A stretch of DNA of 64,000 nt from Streptomyces sp. NBC_00582 (GTDB taxonomy: Bacteria; Actinomycetota; Actinomycetes; Streptomycetales; Streptomycetaceae), in the NCBI RefSeq assembly GCF_036345155.1, contig NZ_CP107772.1, positions 62,001-126,000 of the forward strand, given 5' to 3'. Each line of letters begins with the position of its first letter. Within the stretch, counting starts at the first letter, position 1. Below the pieces are notes generated by a model. That model was not told the DNA's origin, ran no database searches, and saw only the letters and a program-made list of their open reading frames with translations. Positions 26,026 to 35,179 of this stretch are shown piece by piece. The position numbers and the translations under genes are program-made.

Positions 26026-27045
26026 ATGAACGACAAGGAAACGCAGGAGACCACGGCTGTGGCCACTCCCGCAGACGCGAGCGACGCACTGGCCGAGGGG
26101 ACCGTCGACGCGGTGGTGATCGGCGGGGGCGCCGCGGGGCTGAACGGTGCACTGATCCTCGCCCGCTCCCGCCGCTCGGTCGTCGTGATCGACAGCGGCT
26201 CCCCGCGCAACGCACCCGCCGAGGCCGTGCACGGCCTCCTCGCCCTGGACGGCACCCCGCCGTCCGAGATCCTTCGACGGGGCCGGGAGCAGGTGCGCCA
26301 GTACGGCGGACGCGTCATCCACGGCCAGGTGGTCTCGGCCGGGCCCGCCGCCCCCTCGGCGGACGGGGACCTGCGCTTCACCGTCACCCTGGCCGACGGC
26401 CGCCACCTCACCGCCCGCCGCATCCTGGTCGCCACCGGCGTGAAGGACGTACTCCCGGAGGTGCCCGGGCTCGCCCAGCACTGGGGACACAGTGTGGTGC
26501 ACTGCCCGTACTGCCACGGCTGGGAGGTACGCGACGAACCCATCGGCGTCCTCGCCACCGGCCCCGCTTCCATCGGCCCCGCACTGTTGTTCCGCCAGCT
26601 GACCGAGGACCTCACCTACTTCACCAACGAAACCGACCTCGACGAGGACACCCGCACCCGCTTCGCCGCCCGCGGCATCCGCGTCATCGACACCCCGGTC
26701 ACCGAGATCGTCAACGACGAGGACGGTGCCCTCGCCGGGGTGCGCCTGGCCGACGGCCAGTTCGTGGCCCGCCGCGTCCTCGGGGTCGTCCCGCAGATGC
26801 AGGCCCGCACAAAGGGCCTGGAAGGCCTGAACCTGCCGATACAGGACCTGCCCACGGGCCGCACTTTCGCCTCCGGCACAGACGGCACCACCGAGGTGCC
26901 GGGTGTGTGGGTGGCCGGCAACGTCACCGATCCGGTCGCCCAGGTCGGGGCCTCCGCAGCAGCCGGCGCACTCGCCGGCATCGACATCAACAAGAAACTG
27001 GCCGTCGCGGACACCGACGCGGCCCTCCAGAAGATCACCGCGTAA
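26026..27045 (+). CDS. Thioredoxin-reductase-like NAD(P)/FAD oxidoreductase
   Basis: 339 residues. FAD-binding VVIGGGAAGLNGAL lies near residues 29-42, the redox motif CPYCHGWE near 165, and the C-terminal FAD contact GVWVAGNVTDPVAQV near 295. The usual NADPH-binding GxGxxA segment is poorly kept (LATGPASIGPALLF). This places it with the stand-alone TrxR-like oxidoreductases, such as holomycin/gliotoxin dithiol oxidase-type enzymes, rather than housekeeping TrxB. It follows the hydrolase and is likely co-transcribed with it. A decayed copy of its last 85 codons lies at 28881-29133. Confidence 0.85.
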   Translation: MNDKETQETTAVATPADASDALAEGTVDAVVIGGGAAGLNGALILARSRRSVVVIDSGSPRNAPAEAVHGLLALDGTPPSEILRRGREQVRQYGGRVIHGQVVSAGPAAPSADGDLRFTVTLADGRHLTARRILVATGVKDVLPEVPGLAQHWGHSVVHCPYCHGWEVRDEPIGVLATGPASIGPALLFRQLTEDLTYFTNETDLDEDTRTRFAARGIRVIDTPVTEIVNDEDGALAGVRLADGQFVARRVLGVVPQMQARTKGLEGLNLPIQDLPTGRTFASGTDGTTEVPGVWVAGNVTDPVAQVGASAAAGALAGIDINKKLAVADTDAALQKITA

Positions 27046-27181
27046 AGCCCCACAGCGGCCACCCGATGATCTCGAAGCCCTGAGATCTCAGCCCGTCACC
27101 CACTCGCCTCACCTTCATCGGTGAGGAGACCAATCAGTTTCCCCGTCTGGAAGCTGATCAGTTTCCAGACGGTTCTCAGTC

Positions 27182-27280
27182 ATGCCCGCAAGCAAGCAGC
27201 ACGAGCGCCGCGCCGAGGTCAACGCCCCCCTTGACGGCTTCCTCGCCCGCCTCGACGACTTCACATCCCCAGCTTCATGA
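27182..27280 (+). CDS. Possible 32-residue peptide or relic
   Basis: MPASKQHERRAEV continues to FLARLDDFTSPAS and stops just before the monooxygenase leader. The start context (CAGTCATGCCC) is the same as that of an upstream ATG before the MFS gene (29175), because both follow copies of the flavoprotein tail. There is no ribosome site of note. It is probably a remnant of a longer gene's 5' end; a real small protein cannot be excluded. Confidence 0.25.
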   Translation: MPASKQHERRAEVNAPLDGFLARLDDFTSPAS

Positions 27281-27317
27281 ACGGCCGACCCACCCCCACC
27301 AGATGAAGGACACGACA

Positions 27318-28559
27318 ATGTCGGAGCGCAATCCCGTGGACAAGAACACGACATCGCGACAGCGGGCCCTGGTGGTCGGCCTCGGGATCAGCGGGATCGC
27401 CTCCGCACTGCGACTGCATCGCGCGGGCTGGGACGTGGTGGTGCTGGAGAAGGCCCCCGAGCGGCGCCGCGGCGGCTACTTCATCGCCCTGTTCGGGACC
27501 GGGCTCGCCGCCGCCGAACGGCTGGGCTTCGCCGATGCGGTGCCGAATCGCTTCGCTCCGGAAGGCGTGAGCTACGCCGTCGACCGAACGGGCCGGCGCC
27601 GCCCCGGTGTGAGCTACGCCGATGTGTTCGGCGGGTCTCGCATGGTACTGCGGGGCGACATCGAAGAAGCGGCCTTCACCGCCCTGCCCGACGAGGTCGA
27701 GATCCGGTACTCGACCGTGCCGACCGCGCTGGACCAGTACCTCGACGGGGTGGACGTCGAGATCCGCGACCTGACGACGGAGACGACGACTGTCGAGCGG
27801 TTCGACCTGGTGGTCGGGGCAGACGGACTGCGCTCGACGGTGCGCCGACTCGCGTTCGAGCCCGAGCAGAGCCCGATCCGTCGGCTGAACTACATGATCG
27901 CCGTGTACAGACTGCCCGAGCCGATACCCGGCTACCGCCCGCAGGACGGGCTGAGCATGATCGAGGCGGGCCGATCGGTGTGGGTGTTCTCGTTCGCCGA
28001 CCGTCCGCCGTCGGTGATGTTCTCCTACCGCACCGACGACGTGGACGCCGAGTTCACCCGGCCGGCCATCGACTCGCTGCGCGCCGCCTACGGCCCCCAG
28101 CCCACCGGCTCCACGCTCGGTTGGCTGCTCGACCAGTTCGAGAAGGCCCCGGACCACCTGTTCGACTCCGCCGAGCAGGTGCACCTCGACCACTGGCACC
28201 GCGGCCGAGTCGTGCTCGTCGGCGACGCCGCGTGGTGCCTGACCGTCTACTCCGCCATGGGGGCATCCACCGGCCTCGCCGGGGCGGACCTGCTCGGCAC
28301 CATGCTGGAACGCCACCCCCACGACGTGCCACGAGCACTGCAGGACTGGGAGGACCACCTGCGCCCGTTCATCGAACACCACCTCGGCAGCGCTGTGGGC
28401 CAGCGCAGTTTCTTCACCCCAGGCAACCGCGCCGAGTTGCTGCTTCGGTCCGTGATGCTCCGCCTCGCCCGGCTGCCGATCGCCGGCCGGCTGCTCGCCA
28501 GGACGAGGACCAACAATGCGCGGATGAAAGGCCTGGATATCGCCGCCGCTGCAGCGTGA
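27318..28559 (+). CDS. FAD-dependent monooxygenase (PHBH/aromatic-ring hydroxylase fold)
   Basis: 413 residues. The dinucleotide motif LVVGLGISGIASALRLHRAG lies near residues 18-37. DLVVGADGLRSTVR is the DG motif contacting FAD and NADPH, and RVVLVGDAAWCLTVYSAMGAS is the GD motif near residue 297. It resembles tetracycline-modifying (TetX-like) and polyketide hydroxylases. The ATG follows AAGGACACGACA. It lies downstream of the flavoprotein and upstream of operator copy 5. A detoxifying or tailoring hydroxylation is plausible. Confidence 0.87.
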   Translation: MSERNPVDKNTTSRQRALVVGLGISGIASALRLHRAGWDVVVLEKAPERRRGGYFIALFGTGLAAAERLGFADAVPNRFAPEGVSYAVDRTGRRRPGVSYADVFGGSRMVLRGDIEEAAFTALPDEVEIRYSTVPTALDQYLDGVDVEIRDLTTETTTVERFDLVVGADGLRSTVRRLAFEPEQSPIRRLNYMIAVYRLPEPIPGYRPQDGLSMIEAGRSVWVFSFADRPPSVMFSYRTDDVDAEFTRPAIDSLRAAYGPQPTGSTLGWLLDQFEKAPDHLFDSAEQVHLDHWHRGRVVLVGDAAWCLTVYSAMGASTGLAGADLLGTMLERHPHDVPRALQDWEDHLRPFIEHHLGSAVGQRSFFTPGNRAELLLRSVMLRLARLPIAGRLLARTRTNNARMKGLDIAAAAA

Positions 28560-28664
28560 GTGGACCTCCTTGCATACGAGCGGGAGAGCGAGGTCGCCTG
28601 GGCCCGCAACTTCGTCGAACGAATGCGCGGCCAGCTCGACGTCGCTGAAGTCGACCTCCTTCAG

Positions 28665-28750
28665 CAGCGGATCGAATGCGGCGCGTTGCTGCTAGCCAAG
28701 CCTGTGACCACCGAGAAACGCAGACTCGACATCCCGGGCATCGTCGTGGT
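28665..28750 (+). pseudogene. Internal segment of the MFS transporter gene
   Basis: GALLLAKPVTTEKRRLDIPG plus IVVV matches codons of the MFS gene at about 29797-29868 (GALLLLAKPVITQKPRLDIP). It is abutted by unrelated sequence on the left and by operator copy 5 on the right. Because the parent lies downstream of the same operator, this is a partial duplicate placed upstream of it. Confidence 0.8.
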
Positions 28751-28773
28751 CGGCGAGGGTCGACCTGCCGTAC

Positions 28774-28824
28774 TTGACAACCCAGTACAGAACCGCCTAG
28801 GTTTCTGACTGTTCAGTACACAAC
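28774..28824 (+). promoter_or_regulatory. Repeated promoter/operator module, copy 5
   Basis: TTGACA at 28774, GTACAGAAC, CCTAGGTTT and GTTCAGTAC, identical to copy 1 over almost the whole module (one change, CCGAC to CTGAC). It points toward the MFS gene at 29199, with the flavoprotein relic 28881-29133 in its leader. Confidence 0.76.
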
Positions 28825-28880
28825 GGTCCTGGGCTCACCGGACAGGCTGCGTCACGCCTGGCGCGATTGAGGGCAACCCA

Positions 28881-29133
28881 TGCCTTTGGTCTGGGCCTGC
28901 CGGTGCAGGACCTGCCGGTGAGCCGCGGTTTCGCCTCCGCCTGGCCGGCACCACCGAGGTGCCGGGCGGGTGGGTGGCAGGCAACGTCACCGATCCGGTC
29001 GCCCAGGTCGGGGGCCTTCGCAGCGGCCGGCGCACTGGCCGGCGCCGACATCAACAGCAGCTTGGCCACCGCGGACACCGACGCGGCCCTCCAGCAGATC
29101 GCTGAGGCAAGCCCCGCAGCGGCCACCCGATGA
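28881..29133 (+). pseudogene. Duplicated C-terminus of the thioredoxin-reductase-like gene
   Basis: This repeats 26829-27045 and about 30 bases beyond: LPVQDLPVSRGFAS, a frameshifted TTEVPG-VWVAGNVTDP segment and AGALAGADINSSLATADTD. At least two small indels break the frame. The shared non-coding tail (GATGATCTCGAAGCCCTGAG) follows in both copies, so the duplication reached past the stop codon. Confidence 0.82.
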
Positions 29134-29198
29134 TCTCGAAGCCCTGAGATCTCAGTTTCCAGGCGGCATCAGTCATGCCCACCAAGCAAGGGAAGAAA

Positions 29199-30698
29199 AT
29201 GAGTACCAGCATCGACCGCGGGGCGCCCGCCTCCAAAAAGACAGACTCGGGCCTTCGCGGCTCCCATGCCGTGCGCTGGTGGGTGCTGGCCGTCATCGGC
29301 CTGGCACAGCTCATGGTCATGCTCGATGCGACCGTCGTGAACATCGCGCTGCCCGAGGCCCAGCAGGACCTCGGCTTCAGCGACGGCAGCCGGCAGTGGG
29401 TCATCACGGGGTACGCGCTGGCGTTCGGCAGCCTGCTGCTGCTCGGCGGCCGACTCGGTGACCTGCTGGGCCGGCGTACCCTCTTCGTGATCGGCTTGGC
29501 AGGTTTCGGGGCCGCATCCGTTCTCGGCGGCGCGGCCGGCAGCTTCGAGATCCTCGTCGCGGCACGCGTGGCCCAGGGCCTCTTCGCCGCGCTGCTCGCG
29601 CCCGCGGCCCTCTCGCTGCTCAGCGTGACCTTCACCGAACCGTCCGAAAGGGCGAAGGCCTTCGGCATCTTCAGTGCGCTGGGCGGTGCGGGCGGCGCGG
29701 TCGGGCTGCTGGTCGGCGGCATGCTCACCGAATGGGCGTCGTGGCGGTGGGTGATGTACGTGAACGTCGTCTTCGCGGTCCCCGCCCTGATCGGTGCCTT
29801 GCTGCTGCTGGCCAAGCCCGTGATCACCCAGAAGCCCAGACTCGACATCCCGGGCATCGTCGTGGTGAGCGCCGCGCTGTTCGCCGTCGTCTACGGGTTC
29901 GCGCACGTCGAGTCCACCAGCTGGACCGACCCGGTCGCCCTCGGCTCCATGATCGTCGGCGCGGTGCTGCTCGCGGTGTTCGTCCGGCTGGAGACCCGGG
30001 TCGCGCATCCGCTGCTGCCGCTGCGGGTCGTGCTGGACCGGACCCGCGGTGGTTCGTTCGCGGCGGTGTTCGTCATCGGCATGGGGATGTTCTCGATCTT
30101 CCTGTTCCTGACCTACTACTTCGCGGCCAGCCTGGGCTACTCGCCGATCAAGACCGGGCTGGTGTACCTGCCGATGGTCGCGGCCGTCGTCGTTTCGTCG
30201 ACCACCATGCCGGTGCTGGTGCTGCCCAGGGTCGGCCCGAAGATCGTGATCACCGCCGGCTTCCTGGTCGCCGCAGCCGGTATGGCCCTGCTGACCCGGA
30301 TCGGGTTGGACAGCACCTACGCCGCCCACATCATGCCCGGCATGATCCTGATGGGTCTCGGCCTCGGCACGGTAATGACCACCGCGTTCCAGGGGGCGAC
30401 CTCAGGCCTGCACCACGAGGACTCGGGCGTCGCCTCGGCACTGATCAACACCGGTCAGCAGGTGGGCGGCTCGATCAGCACCGCGCTGCTGACCACCATC
30501 GCCTCGTCGGCCGCGACCGACTACCTGACTTCGCACAAGCCCAGCGCGCTGGCCGCGGCACAGGCCGGCGTCGAGGGCTACACGGCCACCCTCGCGTGGG
30601 GCTCCGGGTTCTTCGTGGTCGGCGCGGTGATCGCGGCGCTCCTGATCCCGAACCGGGCACTGGAGCCGTCCGAGGGGGAGCCCGTGATGGCCCACTGA
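29199..30698 (+). CDS. MFS transporter, DHA2 (14-TM) drug-efflux type
   Basis: 499 residues. Membrane helices start at WWVLAVIGLAQLMVMLDATVVNIALP (motif D1 of DHA2 exporters), followed by WVITGYALAFGSLLLLGGRLGDLLGRR (motif A) and the motif-C region GGAGGAVGLLVGG. About 14 hydrophobic segments are visible. The ATG at 29199 follows AAGGGAAGA; an ATG 24 bases upstream is weaker. It is the last gene of the block and lies behind operator copy 5, so a TetR-controlled exporter of the compound the enzymes modify is a natural reading. Confidence 0.9.
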   Translation: MSTSIDRGAPASKKTDSGLRGSHAVRWWVLAVIGLAQLMVMLDATVVNIALPEAQQDLGFSDGSRQWVITGYALAFGSLLLLGGRLGDLLGRRTLFVIGLAGFGAASVLGGAAGSFEILVAARVAQGLFAALLAPAALSLLSVTFTEPSERAKAFGIFSALGGAGGAVGLLVGGMLTEWASWRWVMYVNVVFAVPALIGALLLLAKPVITQKPRLDIPGIVVVSAALFAVVYGFAHVESTSWTDPVALGSMIVGAVLLAVFVRLETRVAHPLLPLRVVLDRTRGGSFAAVFVIGMGMFSIFLFLTYYFAASLGYSPIKTGLVYLPMVAAVVVSSTTMPVLVLPRVGPKIVITAGFLVAAAGMALLTRIGLDSTYAAHIMPGMILMGLGLGTVMTTAFQGATSGLHHEDSGVASALINTGQQVGGSISTALLTTIASSAATDYLTSHKPSALAAAQAGVEGYTATLAWGSGFFVVGAVIAALLIPNRALEPSEGEPVMAH

Positions 30699-30839
30699 GC
30701 CTGGCCCCACCCCCACAGATGCCCTGCCACCTGCGATGACTGCTGTCCTCAGGACACGAATCAGCGCAGGAAAGCAGGGCATCTCCAGGGTTCCACCGCG
30801 ACGGTCCCCCCTGCGCATCCACGACGTGTCGTTCTTTCG

Positions 30840-31160
30840 CGGTAGACCTCACCGCCCGCCACCCGCGCCCCGGAGAACTGTCGGCCTTCGGCCGGTCCGT
30901 GTGCGTCTCGGCGCGGGCCGCAGGGATCCCGGGCCGGAAGTGGGTGTCGATCAGGTCGGCGTAGTGGCGGTGGAAGGTGGCGTGGGGAATGCCGAGGCGT
31001 CGCTCGATGGCGGTCACGGTCGGCCGCCGTCCGCTGGCGAACGCTTCTTCCAGGACGGTATCGATGGGCGGCCTTGACGGTGTCGGCGTCAGCACGTCGG
31101 CGGCCCATTCGTTGATGAACGGTTCCGCTCGCAGGTAATGGGCGAAGGAGGTCTGCGCCG
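30840..31160 (-). pseudogene. HTH-containing protein fragment
   Basis: The minus-strand frame reads TNTAQTSFAHYLRAEPFIN, then PPIDTVLEEAFASGRRPTV and TAIERRLGIPHATFHRHYADL, a helix-turn-helix of a type seen near recombinases and plasmid genes. There is no start in good context, and past 30840 the frame turns to low complexity. I do not recognise the family. The remaining gap 30699-30839 is empty. Confidence 0.35.
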
Positions 31161-31203
31161 TGTTGGTCAGCCGCGTGCCGGTAGGGGGTGAGGCTGGGGG
31201 CTA

Positions 31204-32478
31204 CTACTTGGTGCCGACCGTGCGCAGTGTGGCGAGCACCAGTGCCCGGGTGACGGTGACGATGTCGCTCACGCGGACCTGTTCCTGCGGACCGTGTGCG
31301 AGGCGTACGTCGCCGGGGCCGTACTGCAGCGTAGGGATGCCCGCCCCGGAGTACAGTCGCAGGTCGCTGCCGTAGGGGGCGCCTCGCTCAGAGGGTCGCG
31401 GGCCGCCGGTGACGTCGGCGTGCGCGTCGGCGACCTGGGCCACAAGCGGATGCCCGGTCGGCAGCCGTCCGCTGGCGAACTGTCCGCCGGGCCACGTCAC
31501 CGTGGCGGGGTGGGAGCGCAGCCAGGGGTCGGCCGCGCAGGCTTCGGCCACGCACGCCTCCAGTTCGGTGCGTGCCTGGGCAGGATCCTCGCCCAGCCGG
31601 ACGCCCAGTCTTCCCTCGGCCACCAGCAGGTCGGGCACGCTGCTGGCCCAGTCGCCGGAATGAACGGTACCGATGGACAGCGGGTAGGGGATGGGGTATT
31701 CGGACATGAGTGGGTCGGCGCCGACGTTGCGGCGGGCTTCCAGGTGGGCGAGCGCGCGGTGGATGGGCAGGTATGCGTCGATGGCGCTCACTCCCACGTA
31801 TCTGGTGCTGCCGTGGGTGGCCCGGCCGGGTACTTGGATGCGAAAGGTCAGGGCGCCGGCGTTCGCAGTCATGACCGCGCCGCTGGTCGGTTCGGTGATG
31901 ATGCAGGCGTCGCCGGTGTGGCCGCGTTGGAGGGTGCCGAACGCCCCGAGTCCCCCGTCCTCTTCACTGACTACGAAATGCGCGGACACCTGGCCGCGCA
32001 ACCTTGCGCCCGCCTCCCGTATCGCGGCCAGGGCGGCGAGTATCGCCACCACCCCCGCCTTCATGTCGCACGCTCCTCGTGCGTGCACCACGTCCCCGGC
32101 AACCCGAGGGTGGAAGGGGTCACCCTCCCAACGCGCCAGGTCCCCGGAAGGAACGACGTCGACGTGCCCTTGGAGGATCAGGGTCGGCCCGTCGCCCCGG
32201 GGCACCGTGCCGCCCACCAGGCCCCACGCCTCGGTGCGCGGGGCCTCGCTGCCGGGAAAACCGGGATGGTCACGTAGCTTGGGCAGGTTCATGGACCACA
32301 GGTCGACATCGAGGTCCATCCGCTTCAGATGCCGGGCCAGGACGTGCTGAACCTCGGACTCCGCGGCGCTCCCCGTCACGCTCGGAACGGCGAGAAGTTC
32401 CAGCAGCAGCCGGGCGATGCCCGCCTCGTCCACCGCGGCCAGCGCCGAGGCTTCCACATCGCTCAGGCTTGCTGTCAT
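31204..32478 (-). CDS. M20-family metallopeptidase/deacylase (ArgE/DapE type)
   Basis: 424 residues. The metal-binding residues are visible: LQGHVDVVPSGD (His and Asp), HARGACDMKAG (bridging Asp) and VVSEEDGG (general-base Glu and ligand). The dimerisation insert follows (TFRIQVPGRATHGSTR). The ATG at 32478 has GGGAG upstream. It diverges from the Lrp/AsnC regulator at 32648 with 169 bases between, so it is probably that regulator's target. The substrate is likely an N-acyl amino acid or small peptide. Confidence 0.88.
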   Translation of the reverse strand: MTASLSDVEASALAAVDEAGIARLLLELLAVPSVTGSAAESEVQHVLARHLKRMDLDVDLWSMNLPKLRDHPGFPGSEAPRTEAWGLVGGTVPRGDGPTLILQGHVDVVPSGDLARWEGDPFHPRVAGDVVHARGACDMKAGVVAILAALAAIREAGARLRGQVSAHFVVSEEDGGLGAFGTLQRGHTGDACIITEPTSGAVMTANAGALTFRIQVPGRATHGSTRYVGVSAIDAYLPIHRALAHLEARRNVGADPLMSEYPIPYPLSIGTVHSGDWASSVPDLLVAEGRLGVRLGEDPAQARTELEACVAEACAADPWLRSHPATVTWPGGQFASGRLPTGHPLVAQVADAHADVTGGPRPSERGAPYGSDLRLYSGAGIPTLQYGPGDVRLAHGPQEQVRVSDIVTVTRALVLATLRTVGTK

Positions 32479-32647
32479 CTCAACACTGCTCCCAGCACGT
32501 GACATCAGGACAAGCCGGAGACTATGTTCGACCGATAACACAAGCAATCGCCATTTGCTGCTGTCCACCGTCGCTTTCTTGCAATGTCAGCGGGCCCGTG
32601 GCCATTTCTTGCGCTGGGCCGCAGGTTCTGACGTCTGGAGTGAGGTC

Positions 32648-33085
32648 ATGGACGCCATCGATCAAGCGATCATCCGGTACGTGCTGCACGACGCACGGGC
32701 CACATACGCCCAGATCGGCAAGGCGGCCGGGCTGTCCGCGCCCGCCGCCAAGCGGCGTCTCGACCGCCTCGTGGCTACCGGAGCGATCCGCGGTTTCACC
32801 GCTCTCGTCGATCCTCAGGCGTTGGCCTGGCACACCGAGGCTTTCGTCGAGGTCTACTGCGCCGGCAATCCCGCCCCCGCCGAACTGCGCCAAGCCCTGG
32901 AGGCCATCCCCGAGGTCGTCGAAGCCTGCACCGTCTCGGGGGCCGCCGACGCAGTCGTCCACATCCTCGCCAGAGACATCCCCCACCTGGAACAGGCCAT
33001 CCAACGCATGCGCGCCACCCCTCCTGTGGAACGGACCGAGAGCGCTATCGTGCTCTCCCGGCTGTTGAACCGGCCTCGCGTGTGA
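32648..33085 (+). CDS. Lrp/AsnC-family regulator
   Basis: 145 residues. An AsnC-type HTH (DQAIIRYVLHDARATYAQIG, then KAAGLSAPAAKRRLDRLVATGAI) is followed by a RAM ligand-binding domain (AFVEVYCAGNP; EVVEACTVSGAADAVVHI). The ATG is 9 bases after GGAG. It stands divergent from the M20 peptidase gene, so local control by an amino acid is expected. Confidence 0.88.
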   Translation: MDAIDQAIIRYVLHDARATYAQIGKAAGLSAPAAKRRLDRLVATGAIRGFTALVDPQALAWHTEAFVEVYCAGNPAPAELRQALEAIPEVVEACTVSGAADAVVHILARDIPHLEQAIQRMRATPPVERTESAIVLSRLLNRPRV

Positions 33086-33107
33086 TCGACACCGTGGGAC
33101 ACCGCGA

Positions 33108-33560
33108 GTGCCGATGCCCCAGGGCCGACGACCAGCCGTGCTGGATCGGGTTGAAGAGCGCACCCCTGGAACACTGCCTCCTCACCAGTTGGTGCGGGTC
33201 ACCACCGAGGCCGTGATCGGCGCGGTCACCGGGTCCCTCACCGCGCCCCGCACGCTGCTGCTGGGCCGCTACGACCGAGCGGGCCGCCTGCAGTACATCG
33301 GCCGCAGCACCACCCTGTCCCGGACCGCCGGCCGCGCTCTGGCCGACCAACTGGCCCCACCGCAGGAAGCGCATCCGTGGACGGGATGGACGTTCTCGGC
33401 AGGCTGGGGAATACAACGCACCCTCGAGGCCGTCCTGGTGCGGCCCGATGCCGTGATGGAAGTCGACGTCGCCCGCGACAGCGCCGGACGGTGGCGGCAC
33501 CCAGCCCACCCCCACCGCATCCGTGCCGATCTCAGCCCGCGGGAGGTCCCCCGCGGCCCG
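33108..33560 (+). pseudogene. ATP-dependent DNA ligase, C-terminal OB-fold remnant
   Basis: The frame contains VTTEAVIGAVTGSLTAPRTL, then LLGRYDRAGRLQYIGRS and HPWTGWTFSAGW, the C-terminal domain of actinobacterial ATP-dependent DNA ligases (LigC/LigD-like). The adenylation domain with the KxDG lysine is absent. It is therefore only a 3' fragment, 24 bases past the AsnC stop. A different ligase N-terminal fragment lies at 52096. Confidence 0.75.
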
Positions 33561-33999
33561 CCTCGCCCCGCCCGGACACGACCTCCTTCTCTACACCCGT
33601 ACCCGCCCACGGCAGACGACGCCCGCAGAGGCGGAACCGGGTCGGCGGCGCGTCGAGCTGTGCCTGTCCCAGATGGCCGTACTGCTGCTCGCCGTCAGCC
33701 TCGCCGGCCAGCTCCACCGGCCCCTCGCCGACGGACTCGCCGATCAGGTCCGCGCCGCCCGCTGCGACCACCTGGTCAAACGCTGGGTCCTCCACCTCAC
33801 CGAAGACCATCTCGCCAGCGTCGCCTACGTGTTTCTGGCTGCACAAAAACGACCGGCTCCGCCGCCGAGGCCAACCGCTTCCCCCGCGACACCGGATCAC
33901 CTACCAGCCCACCCCACCCCACGCACGGCCATCCCGCCGTCCGTCCCGATCCTGCACCGCTCGCAGACACCGACCACACACCCCGGCAGCCGCAGCTGA
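33523..33999 (+). CDS. Hypothetical protein or relic
   Basis: The middle of this 158-codon frame is protein-like: RRVELCLSQMAVLLLAVSLA, then LADGLADQVRAARCDHLVK and HLTEDHLASVAYVFLAAQ. The first 35 and last 50 codons are low-complexity Pro/Thr-rich sequence. It overlaps the ligase remnant. No ribosome site or family was recognised; it may be the body of a gene that lost both ends. The rest of 34000-34211 is empty. Confidence 0.3.
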   Translation: MPISARGRSPAARLAPPGHDLLLYTRTRPRQTTPAEAEPGRRRVELCLSQMAVLLLAVSLAGQLHRPLADGLADQVRAARCDHLVKRWVLHLTEDHLASVAYVFLAAQKRPAPPPRPTASPATPDHLPAHPTPRTAIPPSVPILHRSQTPTTHPGSRS

Positions 34000-34211
34000 C
34001 AGACTGTACGCCGCGCCGCTGCTTCGTCCAGGATCTGGCTGGCCTTGAGTCGCGGCTTGAGGCAGGCCTCCCAGGGGCCCCGGGCCTGACCGTCAGGCTT
34101 GCGGTACCCCAGTGCACCCGGGAGGCTCACCTGGAAGTGCGTGGCGTCGTCTTCGCTCCTTCGCGGGTCCCGGCGCACAGGGGACCGGGGCACTTCCGCT
34201 GCTGGGGTCGG

Positions 34212-35030
34212 TCAGTGCACGGAGTCGGCTGCGGCGACGATGGCCCGGTTGACAGCTTCCGGACTGATCGAAGGAACGTCATGGCCCGAGCGCGTGTGGA
34301 TGAGGTGGGCTCCCACTCGGTCGGCTTCGAACTCCTGGGCGGCTGGCGGCACGGCGTGGTCCTCGGTCGCGACGACGGCCCACTTCGGTGTCCTGGCCGG
34401 CGGGTTCACCGTTGCTTTGTCGCTGAAGGCCGAGAAGGCGATCGGCTCCTGGGTCACCGAGGCGACGTCGATGGCCGATTTCGACAGTCCGTTGCCGTAC
34501 ACGGTCCCATACCTCTCGGTCTTGATGTAGACGTCGGTGTCACCGCCGGGCAGCGGAACGGTGCGCAGGTTCTGCGGGGTGAGCTGTGAGCCGGGGAACT
34601 GTCCGATCAGGGAGTTGGCGGATTCTCCCGCCCTGGGGATGAGAGCCGCCACGTAGACGAGGGCCCTGACCTTGGGTGTCTCGGCGGCGACCTGGCTGAT
34701 GACCTCTCCCGAGTAGGAGTGGCCGACCAGTACCACGGGCCCCTTGATGGTATTGAGCTGTGCCTCGACATAGGCGCTGTCGAAGGCCAGGCCGCGCAGG
34801 GGTGTGTCGATCGCGTAGACCGGGTAGCGGTGCCGTCGCAGGTAGGCGACCTCGCTGTTCCAGCTGGAGGAGTCGGCGAACGCCCCGTGGAGCAGGACCA
34901 CCGTCGGCTTCGCGCGGTGTGCCGCCGGCGAGGCGACGGCGAGATCGTTCGTGACAGCCAGCGAAGCTACGGCCACGCCGCTCACGAGTCCGGCAGCTGC
35001 CAATGCTTTGACTCGACCGGTGGACTTCAT
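34212..35030 (-). CDS. Secreted alpha/beta hydrolase
   Basis: 272 residues. A signal peptide (VKALAAAGLVSGVAVASLAV) precedes a compact hydrolase domain with oxyanion-hole HGAFADSSSW, nucleophile Ser in LVGHSYSGEVIS and catalytic His near the end in HTRSGHDVPSISPE. This resembles the salicylate-esterase/EstC-like group of small secreted hydrolases. GAGAGGAAT precedes the ATG. The long non-coding region to its right (35031-35588) carries several palindromes and is shared with the divergent catalase-related gene. Confidence 0.85.
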   Translation of the reverse strand: MKSTGRVKALAAAGLVSGVAVASLAVTNDLAVASPAAHRAKPTVVLLHGAFADSSSWNSEVAYLRRHRYPVYAIDTPLRGLAFDSAYVEAQLNTIKGPVVLVGHSYSGEVISQVAAETPKVRALVYVAALIPRAGESANSLIGQFPGSQLTPQNLRTVPLPGGDTDVYIKTERYGTVYGNGLSKSAIDVASVTQEPIAFSAFSDKATVNPPARTPKWAVVATEDHAVPPAAQEFEADRVGAHLIHTRSGHDVPSISPEAVNRAIVAAADSVH

Positions 35031-35179
35031 TTCGTGTTGATTCCTCTCGAATTGCGCTTTCGCATCGGTATGAGGAAGCGGCGCAATCGGCGTAGAGCGT
35101 GGCATGAAAGCCAAACGCTTGTTTGCCGCCGTCCGCGGCGCTTCACGAAATCGACTATGGCGGCCTCGTCTCCGGTCCC

